Origin: Halodurantibacterium daqingensis
GTDB lineage: Bacteria > Pseudomonadota > Alphaproteobacteria > Rhodobacterales > Rhodobacteraceae
DNA length: 64,000 nt
Reading direction: 5' to 3'
Assembly (NCBI RefSeq): GCF_042666235.1
Contig: NZ_JBHTFQ010000002.1
Coordinates: 1 to 64,000 of the forward strand
In this document: positions 33,981-42,832 of the stretch, piece after piece
Layout of the letters: the number at the start of each line of letters is the position of its first letter
Numbering within the stretch: position 1 is the first letter of the stretch
Made by a program: the position numbers and the translations under genes
The notes under the pieces: generated by a model
Seen by the model: only the letters and a program-made list of their open reading frames with translations
Told to the model about the DNA's origin: nothing
The model's database searches: none

Positions 33981-35873
33981 ATGGCACCCTATGTTACCGT
34001 TGCGGACCGCGATGCGATCGAGGCCGAGATGCCCTGGGAAGATCGCGGCCTGCCCGTGACGCTTTATCAGCTTCTGGATCGCACGCGGCAGGCGCATGGG
34101 GATCGGCCCGCGGTGTCATTCCAGCTGCTGTCAGGGCCGAAGGACAAGGCCGAAACCGTCACCTGGGCCGAGTTTCAGAAAAGGGTAACGCAGGCCGCCA
34201 ACCTGTTCCGCAGCCTTGGCGTGGGCGAGGGCGATGTGGTGGCCTTCATCCTGCCGAACTCCATGGAGACGGCGGTAACGCTTGTGGCGGGTGCGACTGC
34301 CGGGATCGTCAACCCGATCAATCCGCTGCTGGAACATGAACAGATCGCGGCCATCCTGCGGGAAACCCGCGCCAAGGTGGTGGTCACGCTCAAGGCCTTC
34401 CCGAAAACCGACGTGGCGCAGAAGGTTGCGCAGGCGGTGGCCGAGGCCCCCAATGTGACGGCAGTGGTCGAGGTGGATCTCAACCGGTATCTCACGCCAC
34501 CCAGAAGCTGGATCGTTCCGCTGCTGCGCCCGAAGAACCCCGTCACCCACAAGGCGCGCGTGCTTGATTTCACCCGCAGCTGTGCCGCGCAGCCGGGTGA
34601 CCGGCTGACCTTCCGCGAAACCGACAAGGATCGCGTCTGCGCCTATTTTCATACCGGGGGCACGACAGGCATGCCAAAGGTGGCGCAGCACAAGGCCTCG
34701 GGCATGATCTATAACGGCTGGCTTGGACACCGGCTCCTGTTCACCGAGCAGGACACGGTGATCTGTCCGCTGCCGCTGTTTCACGTCTTTGCGGCCTATC
34801 CGATCATGATGTCGATGATCGCCTCGGGCGCGCATGTCGTGCTGCCGACGCCGGCGGGATACCGGGGCGAGGGCGTGTTCGACAATTTCTGGAAGCTGGT
34901 CGAGCGCTGGAAGGTATCTTTCATCATCACCGTGCCCACTGCTATCGCCGCGCTGATGCAGCGCCCGGTCGATGCGGATGTATCTTCGCTGCGCTATGCC
35001 TTCTCGGGCTCGGCGCCGCTTCCGGTCGAACTTTACAATCGCTTCGAGAAGGCCACGGGCCTGACCATCGTCGAGGGCTATGGCCTGACCGAAGCGACCT
35101 GTCTTGTTTCGGTCAACCCGCCCGAAGGGGTGAAGAAGATCGGGTCGGTCGGAATTCCCTTCCCCTACACCCATGTGCGGATCCTTGACACCAATGGCGA
35201 CGGCAGCGTGCGCCGGGAATGCGGCGTGGACGAGGTGGGCGAGATCTGCATTGCCAATCCGGGCGTGTTCGAGGGATCGACCTATACCGAGATCGACAAG
35301 AACCGCGGGCTTTTTGCCGAGGGGCGGTATCTGCGCACCGGCGATCTGGGGCGGCTGGATGCGGATGGCTATCTCTACATCACCGGGCGCGCCAAGGATC
35401 TGATCATTCGCGGTGGGCACAACATAGATCCTGCCGTGATCGAGGAAGGGCTGTTGAGCCATCCGGCGGTGGCCTTTGCCGGGGCGATCGGCCAACCCGA
35501 CGCCTTCGCCGGCGAACTGCCCTGCGTCTATGTGGAACTTGTCGCAGGGGCCGAGGTCAGCGAGGCCGAGCTGCTGGAACATGTATCCCATCATATCAGC
35601 GAACGTGCGGCGATCCCCAAGCATATCGAGGTTCTGGCCGAACTGCCCAAGACAGCGGTTGGCAAGGTGTTCAAGCCCGATCTGCGCAAGCGTGCAATCG
35701 CCCGGGTGTATAACGCAGCATTATCCGAGGCGGGCCATGCTGCCGAGGTGGTGGACGTCTTTGAAGACAAGAAGCGCGGACTGGTCGCGCGCCTGCGTCG
35801 CACCGGCCCGGTTGACGAGGCAGCACTGAGCAAGACCCTGGGCGAGTTCACCCGGCCCTGGGAATGGGCGTGA
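33981..35873 (+). CDS. Acyl-CoA synthetase (AMP-forming)
   Basis: A 630-residue ANL-superfamily ligase activating an acyl group with ATP to the acyl-adenylate and then CoA thioester. Core motifs: phosphate loop HTGGTTGMPK (about 222-231), GYGLTEAT (about 368), YLRTGDLGRLDADGY, and the hinge and Lys region GRAKDLIIRGGHNIDPA, followed by PKTAVGKVFKPDLRK with the catalytic Lys. The length exceeds typical 520-560 residues because of an extra C-terminal ~60 residues (VYNAALSEAGHAAEVV...). GGGAGGAG precedes the ATG. Substrate chain length unknown. It could feed the fad operon at 17-24 kb. Confidence 0.92.
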   Translation: MAPYVTVADRDAIEAEMPWEDRGLPVTLYQLLDRTRQAHGDRPAVSFQLLSGPKDKAETVTWAEFQKRVTQAANLFRSLGVGEGDVVAFILPNSMETAVTLVAGATAGIVNPINPLLEHEQIAAILRETRAKVVVTLKAFPKTDVAQKVAQAVAEAPNVTAVVEVDLNRYLTPPRSWIVPLLRPKNPVTHKARVLDFTRSCAAQPGDRLTFRETDKDRVCAYFHTGGTTGMPKVAQHKASGMIYNGWLGHRLLFTEQDTVICPLPLFHVFAAYPIMMSMIASGAHVVLPTPAGYRGEGVFDNFWKLVERWKVSFIITVPTAIAALMQRPVDADVSSLRYAFSGSAPLPVELYNRFEKATGLTIVEGYGLTEATCLVSVNPPEGVKKIGSVGIPFPYTHVRILDTNGDGSVRRECGVDEVGEICIANPGVFEGSTYTEIDKNRGLFAEGRYLRTGDLGRLDADGYLYITGRAKDLIIRGGHNIDPAVIEEGLLSHPAVAFAGAIGQPDAFAGELPCVYVELVAGAEVSEAELLEHVSHHISERAAIPKHIEVLAELPKTAVGKVFKPDLRKRAIARVYNAALSEAGHAAEVVDVFEDKKRGLVARLRRTGPVDEAALSKTLGEFTRPWEWA

Positions 35874-36571
35874 GATCCGGGGCACTTGCCCGGCCATGCC
35901 CTGAACCCGCCGGCAGCGCAGATCGCTGATGGTCTGCCGGGCCGGTGGCTTCGTGCCGGTAAGGCATGTGGCGTGGCATACTGGCCTGCGGGCTCTGCAT
36001 CCGCATGGGCCTGGCGCACCTGCGTCGGCCTGATGCACATATCCGCCTGAAGGGTGATCCTGCCCTCGGGCCGAAAGCGGCCTTCACCGGACAGCCGCAG
36101 AGACGGCATGTCCGCGGGCGCCGTGGAAAGCGCCCCGCCGGTTCTTGGAGGACGACAAGAAGGGTCGCGCTTGAAGGGCGGGCCGGGCGGGCGTTACCGA
36201 TGGTCATGGCGCCGATCACGCCGGCACCGTTGCCGCTGTTCCGGCCGCTCGTGATCGGTGGTCGCGGCGCGCCGTCGTCTGTGTCGGGCGGTCTGACGAT
36301 GCGGGAGGTGTGGCGGGCGAAGCCGACCCGCATCCGGGCCAGCCCGACGCCCCCGGACCGCGAAGACGGGAAAGAGACGTGTTGCGACCAGGCGATGTGA
36401 GCCAGCGGCATGCAGCGGCTTTGCCGTGAACCATCAGGCAGGGCAGCGCCGCCGTCGTGATCCGCCGGCCTCAGCCGGTCGCCGAAGCACTCTTGTCAAG
36501 ATGTTCAAGACGGTTTTCCGGGCCCAGTGCGGCGCTGTCGCTTCCGACAGACTGCACTGATATCCGGTATC
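35874..36571. other. 698-bp gap without a supportable gene
   Basis: Both strands carry open frames of 100-190 codons, as expected for GC-rich DNA, but no ribosome binding site, recognisable motif or membrane pattern supports any of them. The two best (plus 35966-36400 and minus 35848-36411) overlap each other and have Arg/Pro-rich translations typical of shadow frames. It may be a decayed gene or acquired DNA next to tRNA-Gly. Confidence 0.5.
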
Positions 36572-36646
36572 TGGAGCGGGCGATGAGATTCGAACTCACG
36601 ACCCTAACCTTGGCAAGGTTATGCTCTACCCCTGAGCTACGCCCGC
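36572..36646 (-). tRNA. tRNA-Gly (GCC)
   Basis: A 75-nt cloverleaf on the minus strand starting GCGGGCG and ending CGCCCGC-TCCA. The anticodon loop is TTGCCAA, giving anticodon GCC for GGC/GGU codons, the main glycine codons of a GC-rich genome. Confidence 0.95.
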
Positions 36647-36677
36647 ATCCTTGGGTGAGCGGTGATTTACAAACTCG

Positions 36678-36722
36678 GCCCGGGCGCTGCAAGGGGTAAA
36701 GCACGCCCGGGCGGATTTTTTT
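36678..36722 (+). terminator. Strong hairpin with T7 tract between tRNA-Gly and pyc
   Basis: GCCCGGGCG (36678-36686) pairs with CGCCCGGGC (36704-36712), followed on the plus strand by GGA and seven T. A second minus-strand hairpin (CCGGGCG/CGCCCGG around the A7) overlaps and could serve pyc. Its plus-strand orientation serves no visible gene, so it may block antisense transcription into pyc. Confidence 0.55.
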
Positions 36723-36731
36723 GCGCCCGGA

Positions 36732-39700
36732 TCAGGTCTCGAACTCGACCAGCAGATCTTTCGCGTCGATCTGGGCACCGGCCGTCACGTGAACCGCCTT
36801 GACGATTCCGTCGCGGTCGGCGTGGATGCCGGTTTCCATCTTCATGGCCTCGATCGTCAGCAACAGATCGCCCGGCTTGACCTTCTGCCCGGCACTGATC
36901 CCGACCGAGGCGATGGATCCGGGCATCGGCGCGCCGATATGCGCCGGGTTGCCCTCGGCGGCCTTGGGGCGCGCGGCGGTCTTGGCCTTGACCTGCCGGT
37001 TCGGCACCCGCACGACGCGCGGCTGGCCGTTGAGTTCGAAGAACACCCGCACTTCGCCGTCATCGCCGGTTTCCCCCACGGTCTGCAGGCGAATCTCGAG
37101 CGTCTTGCCCGGGTCGATCTCGGCGGTGATTTCTTCGCCTGGTTCCATGCCATAGAAGAAGGTGCGGGTGGGTAGTGCGCGCACCGGACCATAGGTCGCA
37201 TGACGGGCCCGGTAATCCATGAACACCTTGGGATACATCAGATAGCCGTTCAGATCCTCGTCATCGATCTCGGCTTCTGCGCTGTCTTCTGAATCAGCCG
37301 CCAGCTCGGCCGAGATCCGGGCGCGCGTGGCCTCCAGATCCACGGCCGGCAGGTGGGCGCCCGGGCGGTCGGTGAGGGGTTGTTCGCCCTTCAGCACTTT
37401 CTTCAGGATGGGTTCCGGCCATCCACCATGCGGCTGCCCCAGGTTCCCGCGCAGCATGTCTATCACGCTGTCGGGGAAGGACACATCGGTGTCCGGATCT
37501 TCGACCTGCGCCCGGGTCAGCCCCTGCGCCACCATCATCAGCGCCATGTCGCCCACGACCTTGGAACTGGGCGTGACCTTGACGATGTCGCCGAACATCT
37601 GATTCACATCGGCATAGGCCTGCGCCACTTCGTGCCAGCGTTCCTCGAGCCCGAGGCTGCGTGCCTGTGCCTTGAGGTTGGTGAACTGCCCGCCCGGCAT
37701 TTCGTGCAGATAAACTTCGGACGCGGGGGCCTGAAGGCCGGATTCAAAGGCCGTGTAATGCCCACGCACCGCCTCCCAGTAGTTCGAGATCGCGCGGATC
37801 GCGGCAATATCAAGCCCGGTATCGCGGTCGGTGCCCTTCAGGGCCTCGACAATCGAACCAAGGGTGGGCTGGGAGGTGTTGCCCGACAAGGCGTCCATCG
37901 CGCAATCGACGGCATCCACACCTGCTTCGGCCGCGGCAAGGATCGTGGCCCCGCCAAGGCCCGAGGTGTCATGGGTATGGAAGTGGATCGGCAGGCCAAC
38001 TTCTTCCTTCAGGGCGCGGATCAACACGCGGGCGCCGGCGGGCTTCAACAGGCCCGCCATGTCCTTGAGCCCCAGCACATGGGCACCGCCCTCGCGCAGT
38101 GCCTTGCCCAGGGTGACATAATACTGCAGGTCGTATTTTGAACGCGCCGGGTCCAGCAGGTCGCCGGTATAGCAGATCGTGCCTTCGCAGACCTTGCCGG
38201 ACTCGAGCACCGCATCCATGGCGACGCGCATGTTTTCAACCCAGTTGAGACTGTCGAAGACCCGGAACACATCGACGCCCGTCCTTGCGGCCTGGGCCAC
38301 GAACGACTGCACCACATTGTCAGGATAATTCGTATAGCCGACGCCGTTCGAGGCCCGCAGCAGCATCTGCGTCATCAGGTTCGGCATCGCGGCGCGAATG
38401 TCGCGCAGGCGCTGCCAGGGACATTCCTGAAGGAACCGGTAGGCGACATCGAAGGTCGCGCCACCCCAGCACTCGACGCTGAACAGCTGCGGCAGGTTGG
38501 CCGCATAGGCCGGTGCGACGCGGATCATGTCGATCGAGCGCATCCGGGTGGCCAGCAGCGACTGATGCCCGTCCCGCATGGTCGTATCGGTGATGAGCAG
38601 GTGCTTCTGCGCCGCCATCCAGTCGGCGACGGCTTGCGGGCCCTTCTGTTCCAGCAGAGTGCGGGTGCCGGGGGCGGGGTGTTCCGTCAGAGCAGCCGGC
38701 GGCCTTGGCTGCTTGATGTCGGCGGCAGGCCGTGGGCGGCCGGCGGTTTCCGGGTGACCGTTGACGGTGATGTCGGCGATATAGGTCAGGATGCGGGTCG
38801 CGCGGTCGCGGCGCTTCTTGAAGGTGAAAAGCTCGGGCGTGGTGTCAATGAACTTGGTCGTGCATTCGTTCGCAAGAAAGGTCGGATGCTTGAGAAGGTT
38901 CTCGACGAAGGCGATGTTCGTGGAGACGCCGCGGATGCGGAACTCACGCAGCGCCCGGTCCATCCGTGCGATGGCCATTTCCGGCGTGGGCGCCCAGGCG
39001 GTGACCTTGACCAGAAGCGAGTCATAATATCGTGTGATGACTCCTCCGGAATAGGCGGTGCCCCCATCCAGCCGGATCCCCATGCCGGTGGCCGAGCGGT
39101 AGGCGGTGATGCGGCCATAATCGGGAATGAAGTTGTTCTGGGGATCTTCGGTGGTGACCCGGCATTGCAGCGCATGGCCCGAGAGGGTGATGTCGGACTG
39201 GCTGGCGGCGCCGGTCGCCTCGGCAAGGGTGGCTCCTTCGGCGATCAGGATCTGGGCGCGCACGATGTCGATACCGGTCACTTCCTCGGTGACCGTGTGT
39301 TCCACCTGGATGCGCGGATTGACCTCGATGAAGTAGAATTTCTCCTCATCCATATCCATGAGGAATTCGACGGTTCCTGCGTTCTGATAGCCGACCTGGC
39401 GTGCGATCTTCAGGCCCAGTTCGCAGATCTCGGCGCGCTGCGCGTCGGTCAGATAGGGGGCGGGGGCGCGTTCCACCACCTTCTGGTTCCGGCGCTGCAC
39501 GGTGCAGTCACGTTCGTAAAGGTGATAGATCTGCCCATGCGTATCGCCGAGGATCTGCACCTCGACATGGCGCGCGCGCTGGATCATCTTTTCCAGATAG
39601 CCCTCGCCATTGCCAAAGGCGGCCTCGGCCTCGCGCCGGCCCTCGCGGACCTTGTCGGCAAGTTCGTCCGGGCCGAGGATCGGCCGCATTCCGCGCCCAC

Positions 39701-40199
39701 CCCCGCCCCAGCTGGCTTTCAGCATCAGCGGATAGCCGATCGCCTCGGCCTGAACACGGATCGCGTCGAAATCATCGCCAAGCACCTCCGTCGCCGGAAT
39801 AACCGGCACCCCCGCCTCGATTGCGACACGGCGCGCGCTGGCCTTGTCGCCAAGGGCGCGCATCGTCTCGGCGCGGGGTCCGATGAAGGTGATCCCGGCC
39901 GCGTCGCAGGCCTCGACGAATTCCGGGTTTTCCGACAGAAGGCCGTAGCCGGGGTGAATGGCATCCGCGCCCGACATCTTCGCGACACGGATGATTTCCG
40001 GGATGCTCAGATAAGCGCCGACCGGCGACAGCCCCTGACCGATCAGATAGGCTTCGTCCGCCTTGAAGCGATGCAATCCCAGCTTGTCTTCTTCGGCATA
40101 GACGGCGACGGTGCGCTTGCCCATCTCGTTTGCGGCACGCATCACGCGGATCGCAATCTCGCCGCGGTTGGCGATCAGGATCTTGCGGAAAGTCTTCAT
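36732..40199 (-). CDS. pyc: Pyruvate carboxylase
   Basis: A 1155-residue biotin enzyme carboxylating pyruvate to oxaloacetate. In order: biotin carboxylase (about 1-460; RKILIANRGEIAIRV, GGGGRGMRP for ATP, EVNPRIQVEHTVTEE), carboxyltransferase (about 535-830; DTTMRDGHQSLLATRMRS with metal-binding residues, then VIYTHDTSG-like HFHTHDTSGLGG), the PYC-specific conserved domain, and the C-terminal biotinyl domain with the biotinylated Lys in EAMKMETGIH. Start ATG 40199 (MKTFRKIL) after GAGGAAC; the ORF extends to 40244 without support. It stands alone on the minus strand and diverges from the helicase gene. Confidence 0.97.
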   Translation of the reverse strand: MKTFRKILIANRGEIAIRVMRAANEMGKRTVAVYAEEDKLGLHRFKADEAYLIGQGLSPVGAYLSIPEIIRVAKMSGADAIHPGYGLLSENPEFVEACDAAGITFIGPRAETMRALGDKASARRVAIEAGVPVIPATEVLGDDFDAIRVQAEAIGYPLMLKASWGGGGRGMRPILGPDELADKVREGRREAEAAFGNGEGYLEKMIQRARHVEVQILGDTHGQIYHLYERDCTVQRRNQKVVERAPAPYLTDAQRAEICELGLKIARQVGYQNAGTVEFLMDMDEEKFYFIEVNPRIQVEHTVTEEVTGIDIVRAQILIAEGATLAEATGAASQSDITLSGHALQCRVTTEDPQNNFIPDYGRITAYRSATGMGIRLDGGTAYSGGVITRYYDSLLVKVTAWAPTPEMAIARMDRALREFRIRGVSTNIAFVENLLKHPTFLANECTTKFIDTTPELFTFKKRRDRATRILTYIADITVNGHPETAGRPRPAADIKQPRPPAALTEHPAPGTRTLLEQKGPQAVADWMAAQKHLLITDTTMRDGHQSLLATRMRSIDMIRVAPAYAANLPQLFSVECWGGATFDVAYRFLQECPWQRLRDIRAAMPNLMTQMLLRASNGVGYTNYPDNVVQSFVAQAARTGVDVFRVFDSLNWVENMRVAMDAVLESGKVCEGTICYTGDLLDPARSKYDLQYYVTLGKALREGGAHVLGLKDMAGLLKPAGARVLIRALKEEVGLPIHFHTHDTSGLGGATILAAAEAGVDAVDCAMDALSGNTSQPTLGSIVEALKGTDRDTGLDIAAIRAISNYWEAVRGHYTAFESGLQAPASEVYLHEMPGGQFTNLKAQARSLGLEERWHEVAQAYADVNQMFGDIVKVTPSSKVVGDMALMMVAQGLTRAQVEDPDTDVSFPDSVIDMLRGNLGQPHGGWPEPILKKVLKGEQPLTDRPGAHLPAVDLEATRARISAELAADSEDSAEAEIDDEDLNGYLMYPKVFMDYRARHATYGPVRALPTRTFFYGMEPGEEITAEIDPGKTLEIRLQTVGETGDDGEVRVFFELNGQPRVVRVPNRQVKAKTAARPKAAEGNPAHIGAPMPGSIASVGISAGQKVKPGDLLLTIEAMKMETGIHADRDGIVKAVHVTAGAQIDAKDLLVEFET

Positions 40200-40372
40200 T
40201 CGGGCTGTTCCTCGCTCAGGCTGCCGGTCCGGCAATCCCGACACGTTGCATCAGAGCCCCGCCGTTTTGCAACTGCGGAATAGGATGATGCTGCAGCCGC
40301 ATCAGGATGGCCGCCGAAGCCGGCCGGCGGGGATGGTCGATCAAAGCCCGCGAACAGAATAAGAACAAACCT

Positions 40373-40400
40373 TTCCCTTGGCGCGGGCATTGGCTAGACT
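40373..40400 (+). promoter_or_regulatory. Probable promoter of the UvrD-type gene, placing the start site at the ATG
   Basis: TTTCCC at 40373-40378 and TAGACT at 40395-40400 are 16 bp apart. The expected transcription start, six to seven bases after the -10, is the A of the ATG at 40407. No Shine-Dalgarno sequence lies upstream (GTCACC only), so the mRNA is probably leaderless. Confidence 0.45.
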
Positions 40401-40406
40401 GTCACC

Positions 40407-42764
40407 ATGAGCGATTTTGACGAATTCGACGCCTTCGAGGCCGGTGCCCGCCAGTCCCTGTCCGCACGTGCGATGGCGGCCCGGCCAAGTCCCTATCTTG
40501 ACGAGCTTAACCCGGCGCAGCGCGCCGCGGTCGAAGCGCTGGACGGCCCGGTTCTGATGCTCGCAGGGGCAGGCACCGGCAAGACCAAGGCGCTGACCGC
40601 GCGAATCGTGCATCTGCTGAATACGGGCCGTGCCCGCCCGAACGAGATCCTGGCCGTGACCTTCACCAACAAGGCCGCGCGCGAGATGAAGGACCGGGTG
40701 GGCCGCATGCTTGGCCACGGCGCGGAGGGCATGGCATGGATTGGCACGTTCCATTCGATCAGCGTCAAGCTGCTGCGCCGCCACGCCGAACTGGCGGGCC
40801 TGAAAAGCAATTTCACGATCCTTGACACCGACGATCAGATCCGGCTGCTGAAACAGCTGATTTCTGCCGAGAACATCGACGAAAAGCGCTGGCCGGCGCG
40901 TCAGCTGGCGGGGATCATCGATCACTGGAAGAACCGCGCCTGGACGCCGCGCAACGTTCCCGCGGCCGAGGCGGCAGCTTTCAATAACCGCGGCCTTGAC
41001 CTTTACGATGCGTATCAGGACCGTCTGCGCACGCTCAATGCCGTGGATTTCGGTGATCTTCTGCTGCATGTCGTCACGATCTTTCAGGCCCATCCCGATG
41101 TTCTGGAACAGTATCAACGCTGGTTCCGCTATATTCTGGTGGACGAATACCAGGATACCAATGTCGCGCAGTACATGTGGCTGCGCCTGCTGGCCCAAGG
41201 CCATCGCAACATCTGTTGCGTGGGCGATGACGATCAGTCAATCTATGGCTGGCGTGGCGCCGAGGTGGGCAATATCCTGCGATTCGAAAAGGATTTTCCT
41301 GGCGCGCAGGTGATCCGGCTTGAACAGAATTACCGCTCGACGCCACATATTCTTGGCGCGGCCTCTGGCGTCATCGCAGCGAATCAGGGGCGTCTGGGCA
41401 AGACGCTCTGGACCGATGCCCAGGAGGGCGAGAAGGTCCGGCTGATCGGCCATTGGGACGGCGAGGAAGAGGCGCGCTGGATCGGCGAGGAAATCGAGGC
41501 GATGCAGCGCGGCACCCGCGGCAACGACCCGATCAGCCCCGATCACATGGCGATTCTGGTCCGAGCCAGCCACCAGATGCGGGCCTTCGAGGACCGGTTT
41601 CTGACCATCGGCCTGCCATATCGCGTGATCGGTGGCCCGAGGTTCTACGAACGGCTCGAGATTCGCGATGCGATGGCGTATTTCCGCATCGTGGTCAGCC
41701 CCGACGACGATCTCGCCTTCGAGCGGATCGTGAACACCCCCAAACGCGGATTGGGCGACAAGGCGCAGCAGATCATCCAGCGCGCGGCACGGGACGCGGG
41801 GGTCACGCTTCTGGAAGGGGCGCGGCGGGTGGTGTCTGACGCCCAGATCGGCGGCAAGGGGCTTGCGGAACTGCGCCGTCTCGTCACTGCGGTTGATCAA
41901 TGGCACGCACGCGCCCTGGCGCCCGGGCAAAGCCATATCGAACTGGCGGAACAGATTCTGGACGAATCCGGCTATACGGCGATGTGGCAGAACGACAAGA
42001 CGCCGGAAGCCCCGGGCCGGCTGGAGAACCTGAAAGAGCTTGTGAAGGCGCTGGAGCAGTTCGAGAACCTTCAGGGCTTCCTGGAACATGTCGCGCTGAT
42101 CATGGACAATGAAACCGAGGATGCGGCGGAAAAGGTCAGCATCATGACCCTTCATGCCGCAAAGGGCCTCGAGTTTCAGGCGGTATTCCTCCCAGGCTGG
42201 GAGGATGGGCTGTTCCCAAGTCAGCGATCAATGGATGAAAGCGGGATCAAGGGGCTCGAGGAAGAGCGCCGGCTGGCCTATGTCGGCATCACCCGGGCCG
42301 AGCGGATCTGCACGATTTCCTTTGCCGCGAACCGGCGGGTCTATGGGCAATGGCAATCGGCGCTACCCTCGCGTTTCATCGACGAACTGCCGGAAGAGCA
42401 TGTGGATGTGCTGACGCCCCCGGGCCTTTATGGCGGGGGCTATGGCGCGGCGGCGCCTTCCACGGTCGAGCAACGCGCGGCTTCGGCCAATGTCTACAAC
42501 TCTCCGGGGTGGAAGCGGCTTCAGGAACGCTCTGCCACTCGGCCGATGGCGCAGCCGCGCGAAAGCCGCAATGTGGTGATCGACCTTGATGCGGTTTCCA
42601 GCTTCAGCATCGGCGACCGGGTTTTTCACCAGAAATTCGGCTATGGCACCGTGCAGGGGATCGAGGGCGACAAGCTTGACGTGGCCTTTGACAAGGCGGG
42701 CCCGAAAAAGCTTGTTGCGCGGTTCGTGGTCGCGGCGGAACAGGCCGACGACGTCCCGTTCTGA
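40407..42764 (+). CDS. uvrD: ATP-dependent DNA helicase, UvrD/PcrA type
   Basis: A 785-residue superfamily 1A helicase acting in excision repair, mismatch repair and clearing of replication blocks. Motifs in order: Q-motif LNPAQRAAVEALDG; Walker A GAGTGKTKAL (about residues 54-63); VTFTNKAAREM; Walker B YILVDEYQDTN (about 245); DDDQSIYGWRGAE; YRSTPHIL; ITLHAAKGLEFQ-like TLHAAKGLEFQAVFLPG; and YVGITRAER. The C-terminal tail ends with a Tudor-like domain typical of UvrD/PcrA (GDRVFHQKFGYGTVQGIEGDKLDV), which contacts RNA polymerase in PcrA. The N-terminal 30 residues are acidic. An intrinsic terminator follows. Confidence 0.95.
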   Translation: MSDFDEFDAFEAGARQSLSARAMAARPSPYLDELNPAQRAAVEALDGPVLMLAGAGTGKTKALTARIVHLLNTGRARPNEILAVTFTNKAAREMKDRVGRMLGHGAEGMAWIGTFHSISVKLLRRHAELAGLKSNFTILDTDDQIRLLKQLISAENIDEKRWPARQLAGIIDHWKNRAWTPRNVPAAEAAAFNNRGLDLYDAYQDRLRTLNAVDFGDLLLHVVTIFQAHPDVLEQYQRWFRYILVDEYQDTNVAQYMWLRLLAQGHRNICCVGDDDQSIYGWRGAEVGNILRFEKDFPGAQVIRLEQNYRSTPHILGAASGVIAANQGRLGKTLWTDAQEGEKVRLIGHWDGEEEARWIGEEIEAMQRGTRGNDPISPDHMAILVRASHQMRAFEDRFLTIGLPYRVIGGPRFYERLEIRDAMAYFRIVVSPDDDLAFERIVNTPKRGLGDKAQQIIQRAARDAGVTLLEGARRVVSDAQIGGKGLAELRRLVTAVDQWHARALAPGQSHIELAEQILDESGYTAMWQNDKTPEAPGRLENLKELVKALEQFENLQGFLEHVALIMDNETEDAAEKVSIMTLHAAKGLEFQAVFLPGWEDGLFPSQRSMDESGIKGLEEERRLAYVGITRAERICTISFAANRRVYGQWQSALPSRFIDELPEEHVDVLTPPGLYGGGYGAAAPSTVEQRAASANVYNSPGWKRLQERSATRPMAQPRESRNVVIDLDAVSSFSIGDRVFHQKFGYGTVQGIEGDKLDVAFDKAGPKKLVARFVVAAEQADDVPF

Positions 42765-42791
42765 CAAGAACGCCACTGCTGCACATGAAGG

Positions 42792-42816
42792 AAGCCCGGC
42801 TCGTGCCGGGCTTTTT
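42792..42816 (+). terminator. Intrinsic terminator of uvrD
   Basis: AAGCCCGGC and GCCGGGCTT flank a TCGT loop, followed by TTT on the plus strand 50 bp past the stop. Read on the minus strand the same stem is followed by CCTTC, so it may weakly end the hairpin array transcript that approaches from the other side. Confidence 0.8.
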
Positions 42817-42832
42817 GCATTCTGGAACGAGA

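Noticed and set aside
35591..36411. Overlapping minus-strand frames of 172 and 187 codons downstream of the acyl-CoA synthetase
   Set aside because: Arg/Pro/Gly-rich translations without start sites or families; partly antisense to the synthetase gene.
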